Positions 52,032-62,806 of a stretch of 64,000 bases of DNA are shown piece by piece; the first letter of the stretch is position 1, and each line of letters starts with the position of its first letter. The notes beneath the pieces are model-generated. The model had not been told where the DNA came from. It did no database searches and saw only the letters and a list, made by a program, of their open reading frames with translations. The translations under genes and the position numbers were made by a program. The DNA is from Pinus tabuliformis (Eukaryota > Streptophyta > Pinopsida > Pinales > Pinaceae): positions 519,730,683 through 519,794,682 of the forward strand of contig CM062805.1 of the NCBI GenBank assembly GCA_031772625.1, written 5' to 3'.

Positions 52032-52420
52032 AGATGAGGTCTGAGTCAGGCGCGAGCCTTGGGGCCAGCCTTGGACTAGGATACAGACCGGGTCAGGCTT
52101 AGCCTGGTGCCGAAAGTGGGAAAAAGGACAGAGATCCCTTGAGATTTCCCGGGGTGTTGGGGACTTTCGATGCCTACTGGTTATACTAGTTCAGCAGAGG
52201 GTGTTGGCAACAGGAAGTAAATAAAATAATAAATAATAAATAATAAATAATAATAAATAATACATAATTCAACATAACTTCGGGACGAAGTTCCTTAAAG
52301 GGGGAGAGTATGTAATATCCCTCCCCTTAATAATAAATAATAAATAATAAATAATAAATAATAATAGAAATAATGAATAAATAAAAATTAATAAAATAAA
52401 TTATAAATAATAATAAATAA
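52032..52420 (+). repeat. Right arm of the long inverted repeat
   Basis: The normally oriented 3' region, purine tract (about 52297-52308) and LTR head. It is the partner of 44013-44398. Confidence 0.88.
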
Positions 52421-52915
52421 ATCAATTAAATAATAAGATTAAAAATATATAAAAAGAAATCAATAAATAATAAAATAATAAAAACCATACTAAAACTCTA
52501 GATAAGAATAAGGAAACTATCAAAAAAAAACTATCAACAAAAAGGAAATAAAACAAGAAATGGAAACTATCAAAAAGGAAAGAAATCAAAAGAAAGTGGC
52601 ATGAGACTTCTATTTAATAGAGGGCAAGGAAGATGAGGGATGATTATTCTTTCCGGCGTTCTATCAGTCTGAGGTTGTATCTTCCATTCTCTTGGAAGAA
52701 TGTATACCAAGGCTTAGGGGCACTGGCAGTAGTAGTTGATTGAGGCTCGGGGGTGGCCAGTTGTCTTGCACAATTGAGCCTACGGTTGGGTGGAGAGTCG
52801 TCCCCACAATCTTGTTGTCATCTGGTAAACTTTGTTAGCAGGTAATATAGATATCAAATTATTTGTCAGCATATATTTCTATCAAGAATTTAATTTATAT
52901 TTTTGTACTATTACA
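52311..52915 (+). repeat. 3' LTR of the LARD-like element
   Basis: 605 bp, starting TGTAATATCC after the purine tract and ending TTACA. The Tekay LTR minisatellite resumes directly after it. Confidence 0.85.
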
Positions 52916-53642
52916 TAATAGTATAAATCGTCTATGTAAAGTGCTACAAATTTACAGTAGAAATAGTCTATATAAAATGCTACAAAGTTACAGAAGAAAT
53001 AGTCTAGGTAAAATGCTACATAGTTATAGTAGAAATAATTTTGGTGAAATGCTATAGGATTACTGTAGAGATAATCGTAGTAATATGTGATAAAACCAAT
53101 ACAGAACTAATCTAGGTGATTCGCTGTTAAAAGAAATTAAAATGAACCATTCTGGAAATGACAAATGGACAAGTCGACACAACAAAAACCCTGAAAAAAA
53201 GGACTTCCAATGTATAACTTAGCAATAAAAGATGCATAACAGGGAATTGTTTACGAAAACACGCAGTCGACAAAGTTTTGATCATTCACAACCTTGCATG
53301 TGCCTTGCACAATGTTTCACCATTCCTTTATAGAGTTAATTAATTAAAAACAAAAACTAAACAAGTCTCGGCCTAAAGCTCGGATCAGTGCTCAGTTTCT
53401 GTCGCCGAGTAGTTAATCATTTGATAGATAAATGTTCATACACTAGAGGTAAGATGTTCCAACTTGGAAATAACCATGGAAGTTGTAAGCTCCTAAACCC
53501 TTAAGGGACGATGACCAAGCCTTCATTAAGTAGGTAGATATTGGAAAATACCTACACACAACCGCCAACAACCATGGAGTGAGTACGAGATTAACCCTGC
53601 GAATTATGTAAGATGCATGATACAGAGGAGAGGGGTATTCCT

Positions 53643-55957
53643 TGTTAGAAATAATACTTAGAGGGGGGGTGAATCAGTATTATGAAATCAATATAAATTT
53701 TTCATTTCCATTCATATACGCTACTTCTGTTAAGGAAAACCACGTGTATATGCAACTATGTGTAATGCAACAAGCGTATATCCAGTAAACTTATTATTCA
53801 GTTAGTTGATCCTTAATGAGTGCATTAGAACATTATTAACAATATGAATAGTAAACAGGAGCAGTAAAATAGAATAGATCATCACACACAAGAAGCACAC
53901 ATTTACACCATGATGTAAGGTGGAACCGAATGTGGGTGAAAACCACCTGCTGTAAGTTGTCTCAATCTTCTTTTTAATAAGAAACTTATTTTTACAATAG
54001 TTTTGTACTGGTGCAGTCTTATACCAATACACATGCTTCTACCTGCAGAAGGCTACAACCTTCTCTCGTTCTCCAGACACTCCTGGAAGGGAGCTACAAC
54101 CCCCCTTAGCTCTTGTACTAGTCGATCCATTTACTAGTACGTAGGTGCCGGCCTACTGAAATGCTCCAACCTTTACTCATTTTCCAGCTGCTACTGGAAG
54201 GGAGCTACCACCCGCTTAGCTCTTGTACTAGCTGATGTACTAGTACCTAGGTTCCGACCTACATAAGGCTACAACCTTCTCTTTCTTCCTCCAGGTACCT
54301 CGTTTCATAAATTTTCAGACTGAATACTCTTGAAACACAACACCATAATATGAAGGCCATGTTTCATACCAGACCCATTAATATCATTGAAGCACACAAT
54401 CAATCAACACTAGCATCATCAATCTCTGAATCACCCAATACTGAATCACTGAAACCCTATCAACAAAATGCAGTCACCAGAACACAGAGCAAAACACTAA
54501 ACTCTACAACAATATTGAGAACCAACTGTATCATCAAAAAATAATGCATCAGAGTGCATACGCTACTTTGAAGTGCCGAACCAGCGTGTATACACAACTT
54601 CACCAAAGTGAACCAACGTATATGTCATTAATTACTTATTCATAACTTCGTTGCACTTCCTGACTTCAGACATACCCAGATCATTACATATACAAATATA
54701 ATACATATGTTAGCAACGAGATCTAGTTCATCAGATCACATAAAGATAAGTCATTCTGATCCTGATCCATTATAGATCTCATCCATCAATACTGAAGCTA
54801 AACATGATCAACCAATTTGAATATGCAGAATACTGACACCAGTAAACAGTCATCAGAACTCATCAACAACCAGAAACACCTGTAACTTCAAGCATCATAG
54901 CTCATATGGTATACGCTACTTAGATATATCTAACCTGCATATGTACGCGCTTATATCATAGTCAACCAGCGTATACATCTATAAATATTCATTCATTAGT
55001 TGCAGCTATTTCAAACATAAGTTATACCCAGATTAGAAAATTACATGCATCAGTATACAGATCTACAATAAACATGATCAAATCATATAGAGATGATTCA
55101 TTCCAAGCCATTAGATCCCGATCTATCCTTAGATCTTGTTCTCCATCAACTGCTGAGATTCCTCCTTAGCTCAGATCACGCAAAGAATCATGAACCCATA
55201 ACCTGCATACTAGATCTCATACTTCATCATATATTCAAGACTTTCTCAATACCTTTGCCTAAAGATCTTCTTCTCCTTTTATAGTCTTAGGCCTTACTCA
55301 ATACCATGGTCCAAAAACATTGAGAACCAATACTAGGGACCCAATACCTGAGTTAAATGCTTCGAACACAATACCAAGGACCAAAACCATAGGTCTAAAT
55401 ACCACAGACCCAGAAATAAGCTTTCCCACATGTACACGCTTTTTTGTGCATACGCATATGCAACTTTTGATCAGCAGTCCCACGTGTATACGCGCCTTTG
55501 TATATAGTGAACCTGCATGTATAAGCTGCGTGTATACCCTACTTGGTATATAGTGAACCTGTGTATATGTCGGATTTGGTACATAGTGAACCTGCGTATA
55601 ACCTGCATATGTACGCGACTTGGTATATAGTGAACCTACGTATATACTCTTCTTTCTTCATTCTTTGTAGTCTGATAATCAATTCTTTGCTACTGACCTG
55701 CTGCACTATAATCTGTCATCTTGCCATCAAGAACAACACTTGTATCATAATGCCAACAATCTCCCCCTTTGGACTTGATGGCAAAGCTAACTTGTCATAC
55801 TGAAAGCTGTCATCTGATTCCTTTGTGCTATCCCGCATCCCATGTATTCTGTCACATCTGATATCTCTTCTATAGATTCATCTAGATATATATAAGTGAG
55901 TTGTTCTTCTATGAGTGGGTTGCCATCAAGTAAAATACATGCATCATAATGCCAACA
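53643..55957 (-). repeat. 3' LTR of the Copia-type element
   Basis: 2315 bp. It contains a duplicated block of about 107-110 bp (54049-54263) with AGCTCTTGTACTAG phrases, and a minisatellite at about 55490-55645. It also holds an embedded second LTR-type boundary, with CCAACA ending at 55758 followed by a polypurine-like run. Short frames within it have counterparts in the other LTR. Confidence 0.85.
55490..55645 (-). repeat. Minisatellite with TATATAGTGAACCTGCGTATA units
   Basis: Four variable units of 33-45 bp contain GGTATATAGTGAACCTGCG or close variants. The same array occurs in the other LTR at about 60755-60895. Isolated GTATACGC or CGTATATAC strings are scattered through the rest of the LTR as well. 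Confidence 0.75.
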
Positions 55958-57424
55958 ATTTCCCCCTTTGGACTTGATGGCAACAACACCCAATCACTCT
56001 CCCCCTTTATCATCAAGGGCAAAGGGTGGACCAAGATATTCTCTTTCCTTGATAAACATTTTGCTGTCCATACTCCCCCTGAGTACCTGCTGAAATCTCT
56101 GAATGAGCTCCCCCTTTGTATATGCCAAGTTGTACTAATCTGACCATGCTACCTCTGAGTACATGCTGAAGTCTCTGCTCTACTGAAGTGTGTTGTTCAT
56201 GCTCCCCTTGATTGTAAGCAAGGTATGCAAAAAGATGTTCTACAAGAAGAACATGACTCTATCATAAATGACCTTCCTATCATCAAAGACTCATACATAC
56301 ATCCATCTCCCAACCAAGTGGGGATATACCAATATTGACTCATCCACCCAACCAAATGGGGATAAACCAGATACTAATTGTTTATACATGACTGAAATAT
56401 TACATCATCTTTCCCATGCATAGTGGGGGTACAAATTACATCATATGATCAAAAGGGATTCATCAAATGACTACAATAGATAGAGACAAACTATTACATC
56501 ATGAGTCTTGATATGACCTTTACATGACATTTATACCAGAGACCAAACATCTAAATAAGACCATGATAGTCATCAACAACTATCATACACAATGTATGAT
56601 CTGCTCCATAAGCATCTCTCAACAACATCTAGACCAGCAACCTGTATATGTCCATTAGTGTATAAGTCATCAATAAATGTATGTCTGCATATAGATATCA
56701 ACTCATCCTTTTGAAATAAATTATCCATATGACATATAGAATCATTCACATTATACCATATGTGAAAAACACCATAGCCATCTCATCAACATCAAGATCT
56801 ACATGATCCAAGTATCATCACATGGGAACATTTGCATCAATCAACATATGTAAGTATCGACCTATCATCATATAGGTAAGAACTTATCATCATCATGTCT
56901 CCAACAGTGCAACAATCCTCATCCACATGAGCACCAAGAACTACAGGAATCCTGCATCATAATTGTATTATATGATCTTTAAGCATATGACGACAGTAGC
57001 ATATGAGTGACTCATCATCAAGTGCATTCAAGCTTTGTACTTCTCCTTATCCTTATGAAGATCACCATGTAAGCACCATAATGCCAACAATGTATTATTA
57101 AAAGCATACGCTCTCCCTGAACCTGTGCCATCTTGCTTACTGTCAGATCTGATCATGCATATATAAGCAAGAAGTATCATCATCCACAAGTTAAGATCAA
57201 ATCATCCCTAAACATCTTACAGGTATCAAGACATTTCCACACAACATCAACAGATTGTAACCATTATGAAATAGAGAAAATAATGGACTGAACCATATGA
57301 GACCCCTTTTCCTAAGCCTATCCCACTGCTTTTCCTCAAACTAACATATACGCAATTGTGCAGTAACAAACTCACATGTATAAGTGACTTCCCTTTATGA
57401 AACTTGCTTATGAGATTTAGGACA
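55958..57424 (-). other. Polypurine tract and non-coding 3' interior of the Copia-type element
   Basis: On the - strand, AAAGGGGGAAAT (55958-55969) directly precedes the LTR start TGTTGGCATT. The 1.4 kb upstream of it holds no recognisable pol domain on either strand, only short frames and ATCATC-rich, low-complexity stretches. Confidence 0.6.
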
Positions 57425-58671
57425 CTATAGTTTTGCACTTTCAGGTCCCTCTGAGTCTGTTATGTCTATATATTGTGTTGTGCCACATCTTTCTGGTTGT
57501 GCTTCCTTCTTCTTCCATATCTTCAAGTGTGATGATGTTTTCTCCTTTTGGTATGGTGCCCGTACTTTGTTCCTGCATTCCTTTGTTGTATGTACAAGCT
57601 TATTACATGCATAACATCTTACATGTTTCATATTCCTTCTATAGAAATCAACAGCTCTGTGACCAAACATATTGCGAGCAAAGAAATATCCCTTAAAGTA
57701 CGTGGAACGTGATGATCTTTCTGAGTGATATTTTTGAACCATTCTTCTTCTGCATCTCGCTGCAACATGTCCAAGATTATGACATACATAACATTCAACA
57801 TTATTCATTTGAGGAATTGACTGACTATTATTTCCATAGTTAGGAACAAAAGATTTTATTTGAAGAATTCCTTTCCTTGGTTGTTGATAGGATTGACCTC
57901 TCATCTCCTTATTAAGAATTTCAGATTTTACATTAGAGTCCCTTGTCTTACTTTGTGAACTAGATTCTCCTTCAACAGATTCATGAAAACCAAGACCCGT
58001 TTTGATAGCAGGAGACCTTTGACTACTAAGAATATCATCCAAGATCTTGGTACTCTCTTGAATCGTAAGAGCTTATCCTTTTCTTCTAAGTTATCTTTAA
58101 GAATATTTACATCAACCTGATGTTGCTCCTCCTTTTCATGATACTACTTCTTCATGTTTTCTTCAGCTTTTCTTCCTTCTTCCAACTGATGTCTTAGTTC
58201 AAGAACTTCATTTTCTTGTTTTTCAAGATCTTGGAGTAGTTCTTTATTCTGCCTTTTTGATTCTTCAAGATCTTCTTTTAGCCAGAGGATCGTAGCTTCA
58301 AGACTTTCGTAGTAACTGGATCTATCTCTGAGTTTCTTGATTGTTGTGATCCTCTCATTGACTTCATTTCTTAATGATGTCACTTCATCCTTCAACTTTT
58401 GACATTGATATTCCTTGTCATTGAATAACTTCCTTACCTTATTTCCTTCCTCTAGTTGAGCTTTTAGTTTGGTAGCTTCTTCTTTGAAGGCACATTCCCT
58501 TTTGTTCAATAGATCTTGTTGATCTCTAATTTTGTCTGTAAGACTTTTAAATTTTTCCTCTATTTGATATCTTTCTTGCTCACCCATAAGAGCAAATTCA
58601 GTTGTTTCGCTATCACTTTCATCATCTTCAAATGGATGGATAAATGTATCACCAGAGTATAACAAATTCAT
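57425..58671 (-). pseudogene. Gag of the Copia-type element with coiled coil and two CCHC knuckles
   Basis: The N-terminal block (58671-58144) is acidic and then strongly predicted coiled coil by heptad pattern (for example KLKAQLEEGNKVRKLF and LLQDLEKQENEVLELRHQLE). The C-terminal block (58042-57425) carries two CX2CX4HX4C knuckles, CYVCHNLGHVAARC (57752-57793) and CYACNKLVHTTKEC (57575-57616), in a basic setting suited to RNA binding. This matches Gag of plant Copia elements and of gag-only TR-GAG derivatives, which are mobilised by relatives. The region is broken at least once. Confidence 0.75.
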
Positions 58672-58874
58672 ACCTGCTAGTTCTTTTGCTTGTTCATCTT
58701 CATTCTGAAGTGATTCTGAATCTGAAGTGCTTCTTCCACATATTCCCCAATCGATTCTCCCACTGTCATAGCTCTTCTAAGACGTCTTCCTCTTCCTAGG
58801 TGCTTTCTTCTTAAGCTTCTTTCCCATTGATCTACGAATCTCCTTCAAGCGATCAAGCTTCTACCAAAGGACCT

Positions 58875-58886
58875 GCTCTGATACCA
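58875..58886 (-). other. Primer binding site of the Copia-type element
   Basis: On the - strand it reads TGGTATCAGAGC, the complement of initiator-Met tRNA, two bases from the LTR end at 58889. Confidence 0.88.
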
Positions 58887-58888
58887 AT

Positions 58889-61207
58889 TGTTGGAAATAA
58901 TACTCAGAGTGGGGGGGGGTGAATTAGTATTATCAAATCAAAATAACCTTTCCATTTCCATTCATATACACTACTTCAGTTAAGGCAAACTGCATGTATA
59001 CACAACTGTGTGTAATGCAACAAGCGTATATCCAGTAAAATTATGATTCAGTTAGTTGATCCTTAATGAGTGCATCAAAACATTATTAACCATATGAATA
59101 CTAAACAAGAGCAGTAAAATAGAATAGATCATCACACACAAGAAACACACATGAACACCATGATGTAAGGTGGAAACCCAATGTGGGTGAAAACCACCTG
59201 CTGCAAGTCGTCTCAATCTTCTTTTTAATAAGAAACTTCTTTTTACAATAGTTTTGTATTGGTGCAATCTTATACCAGTACACATGCTTCTACCTGCAGA
59301 AGGCTACAACCTTCTCTCGTTCTCTAGACACTCCTGGAAGGCAGCTACAACCCCCTTAGCTCTTGTACTAGCTGATCCATTTACTGGTACGTAGGTGCCG
59401 GCCTACGGAAATGCTACAACCTTTACTCGTTTTCCAGCTGCTACTGGAAGGGAGCTACCACCCCCTTAGCTCTTGTACTAGCTGATGTACTAGTACGTAG
59501 GTGCCGACCTACAGAAGGCTACAACCCTCTCTTTCTTCCTCCAGGTACCTCGTTTCATAAATTTTCAGACTGGATACTCTTGAAGCACAACACCATAATA
59601 TGAAGGCCATGTTTCATACTAGACCCATTAATATCATTGAAGCACACAATCAATCAACACTAGCATCATCAATCTCTGAATCACCCAATACTAAATCACT
59701 GTAACCCTGTCAACAAAATGCAGTCACCACAACACAGAGCAGAACATTGAACTATGCAACAATATTTAGAACCAACTGTATCATCAAAAAATCATACATC
59801 AGAGTGCATACGCTACTTGGAATTGTCGGACCAGCATGTATACGCAACTTCACCAAAGCGAACTAGCGTATATGTCATTAATTACTTATTCATAACTTTG
59901 CTGCACTTCCTGACTTCAGACATACCCAAATCATTACATATACAAAGATAATACGTATGTTAGAAACCAGATCTAATTCATCAGATCACATAAAGATAAG
60001 TCATTCTGATCCTGATCCATTATAGATCTCATCCATCAATACTGAAGCTAAACATGATTAACCAATTTGAATATGCAGAATACTGACACCAGTAAATAGT
60101 CATCAGAACTCATCAACAACCATAAAAACCTATAACTTCAAGCATCATAGCTCATATGGTATACGCTACTTAGATATATCTTACCTAACTATGTACACAC
60201 TTTTATCATAGTCACCCAGTGTATACATCTATAAATATTCATTCATGAGTTGTAGCTATTTCAAACTTAAGTTATACCTAGATCAGAACATTACATCCGT
60301 CAATATACAAATCTAGAATAAACATGATCAAACCATATAGAGATGATTCATTCCAAGCCATTAGATCCCGATCTATCCTTAGATCTTGTTCTCCATCAAC
60401 TACTGAGATTCCTCCTTAGCTCAGATCAAGCAAAGCATCATGAACCCATAACCTGCATACTAGATCTCATACTTCATCAGATATTGAAGACTTTCTCAAT
60501 ACCTTTTCCTAATGATCTTCTTCTCCTTTTATAGTCTTAGGCCTACTCAATACCATGGTCCAAAACCATTTTGAACCAATACTAGGGACCCAATACATGG
60601 GTTCAATGCTTTGGAGACAATACCAAGGACCAAAACCATAGGTCTAAATACCACGGATCCAAAAATAAGCTTTTCCACATGTACGCGTTTTTCTGTGCAT
60701 GAAAGTGCGTGCATACGCATACGCGACTTTTGATCAGCAGTCCCGCGTGTATACGCACCTTTGTATATAGTGAACCTGCGAGTATACCCTACTTGGTATA
60801 TAGTGAACCTGCGTATATACGTGACTTGGTACATGGTGAACCTGCATATAACCTACATATGTACGCGACTTCGTATATAGTGAACCTGCGTATATACCGT
60901 TCTTTGTTCATTCTTTGTAGTCTGATCATCAATTCTTTGCTACTGACCTGCTGCACTATAATCTGTCATCTTGCCATCAAGGACAACACTTGTATCATAA
61001 TTCCAACAATCTCCCCCTTTGGACTTGATGGCAAAGCTAACTTGTCATACTGAGAACTGTCATCTGATTCCTTCGAGCTGTCCTACATCCCATGTAATCT
61101 GTCACATCTGATATCTCGTCTGTAGATTCATCTAGATATATATAAGTGAGTTGTTCTTCTACGAGTGGGTTGCCATCAAGTACAATACATGCATCATAAT
61201 GCCAACA
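58889..61207 (-). repeat. 5' LTR of the Copia-type element
   Basis: The partner of 53643-55957. It carries the same internal 107-110 bp duplication, minisatellite (about 60755-60895) and embedded boundary (CCAACA ending at 61008, followed by a polypurine-like run 61009-61020), so these features predate the insertion. Confidence 0.85.
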
Positions 61208-61735
61208 TTCCTTACCTGAAACTAGAGGGTTTGCACATCGAGCAGCCTACCTGCAACACAATAAATCTCATCATTAAACAAATTCGGAAGAAAGAATCTA
61301 TAAACAATTAGAAGAAAACTTTGTGGTCTATGGGCTTACCTTCTGAAAATGATTGTTAGAGAAGAGAATTTTCCACAGTAATGGCAGAACATCATGCCAC
61401 CCTCGAGAGTGGAGGCAATCAATAAAACTCGACACCACGAGAGGTCCAAAGCAAACGACAAACTCACACAATGAAAATAATCAAAATAACGTAATGTGAG
61501 GCTCTTGGTGTTACCTGCCTTCACAGGATTGACCATAGCATCCATGGAAAACCATAGAAGGATCGTGTACTAGCCTGAAACCCTCGCCAGAAAATTTCGT
61601 TGCAGAGAAACTAGATACAAAGGTTTGACGACAACAATGACTCTACCATCTACTAGGCACGAAAAATTTGTTAGGGGGTTAAATCGTAAACCCTCCCCAC
61701 TATTGGATCGCTTATCAGAGATCAAGAGACATGAA

Positions 61736-62430
61736 ATAACTATGGAATCTGTAAGCTCCTAAAACCTTAAGGGACATTGTCCAAGTCTTAATTAACTGGG
61801 CAGATATTGGAAAATACCTGCACATAACCAACAACAACCATGGAGTGAGTATGAGATTAACCCAGTGAAATATGTAAGATGCATGATGCCGAGAAGAGGG
61901 GTATTCCTTACACAAAAATGGAGGGTTTCCACATCGAGTAGCCTACGTACAACACAATAAATCTCATCATTAAAAAAATTTGGAAGAGAGAATCCATAAA
62001 CAACTCGAAGAAATCTTTATAGTGTGTTAGCCTACCTTTCGAAAAGGATTGTCATAGTAGAGAATTTTCCGTAGTAACGGAAGACCATCAAGCCACCATG
62101 GAGAGTGGAGCCAATCAATCAAAATCGACACCAGGCGGAGGTCCAAAGTAGAAGATGAGCTCACACAATGAAAATAATCAAAATAATGTAATGTGAGGTT
62201 GTTGGGGTTTCCTACCTTCGTAGGATTGACCATAACGCCTATGGAAAACCATAGAAGGATCTTGTGTTGACCTGAAACCCTCACCAAAACACTTCGTTGT
62301 AGAGAAGCAAGATACCAAGGGCCAACGACAACAATGACTCTACCATCTGCTGGGTGCGAAACATTTCTTAGTGGGTTAAACCCTAAACTCTCCCCACCAT
62401 TGGATCACCTAGGAGAGATCAACAGACATG
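61736..62430 (+). repeat. Direct duplication inside the Tekay LTR
   Basis: The sequence from about 61736 (starting ATAACTATGGAATCTGTAAG) repeats LTR sequence already present at about 53465-53642 plus 61208-61735. The two copies are clearly diverged, so the duplication is not recent. Other family LTRs carry this block once. Confidence 0.7.
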
Positions 62431-62806
62431 AAACAAGACAGGTGTTGCAAGGGATCATCATGAGCTCGCGAACACATAAAACAATCTTGGCTATGAGCAT
62501 ACCACGTATTCCAGCATACGAGGGCCAATTATCGAAGGTCTCGTCACAGATGGCTACCCTGCCGGAGGCCATGTACGCATTAAATATTAACCATCATCTA
62601 TAAAATGTTAACTGCGTAAAGTAATGACACAAACGAAAGATATATGACTGTTGTCCGGTGCTTACAGATTTAATTCAATTGCACATTATTAATTTTTGTA
62701 ATCTTATGACATGATCCACTTCTTAATGTTGGTTATATTTATGGATTAATTTTATTTTATTTATTATTTATGTATATTCGTTAGTTTAAGGTTTTTAGTT
62801 GCTAAA

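Larger units (their letters stand above)
43249..52915 (+). mobile_element. LTR element with non-coding interior and inverted 3' end
   Basis: Bounded by LTRs 43249-43881 and 52311-52915, both starting TGTAATATCC and ending TTACA, with a poor 4-bp target duplication (TTAT/TAAT). The purine tract AAAGGGGGAGAGTA precedes the 3' LTR, and the upstream CGGGACGAAGTTCCTT phrase is typical of plant Ty3/gypsy chromovirus 3' ends. No gag or pol domain is visible in the 8 kb interior, so this looks like a large non-autonomous derivative (LARD-like). Next to the 5' LTR is a second partial LTR and an inverted copy of the 3' end. LTR differences are few (roughly 1-2% plus short indels), making it the youngest insertion here. 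Confidence 0.78.
53643..61207 (-). mobile_element. Copia-type gag-only LTR element (TR-GAG-like), minus strand
   Basis: LTRs 53643-55957 and 58889-61207 (about 2.3 kb each) have TGTTGG/CCAACA-type ends. A TTCCT target duplication flanks the element (53638-53642 and 61208-61212). The initiator-Met primer site and the polypurine tract both place it on the - strand. The 2.9 kb interior encodes only Gag-like sequence with two zinc knuckles; no protease, integrase or RT was seen. LTRs differ by about 7% in sampled stretches (range about 3-15%), so it is older than the Tat element. It has a few breaks. Confidence 0.82.
42432..62806 (+). repeat. Tekay-type LTR split by two nested elements
   Basis: The LTR begins TGTAACACCC at 42432, right after the purine tract, and ends near 62806 before a decayed primer site (62809-62820). 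Its pieces are 42432-43248, 52916-53642 and 61208-62806, separated by the elements at 43249-52915 and 53643-61207. The third piece contains an internal direct duplication of about 0.7 kb (see 61736-62430). Without insertions and duplication the LTR is close to 2.5 kb. Confidence 0.8.
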
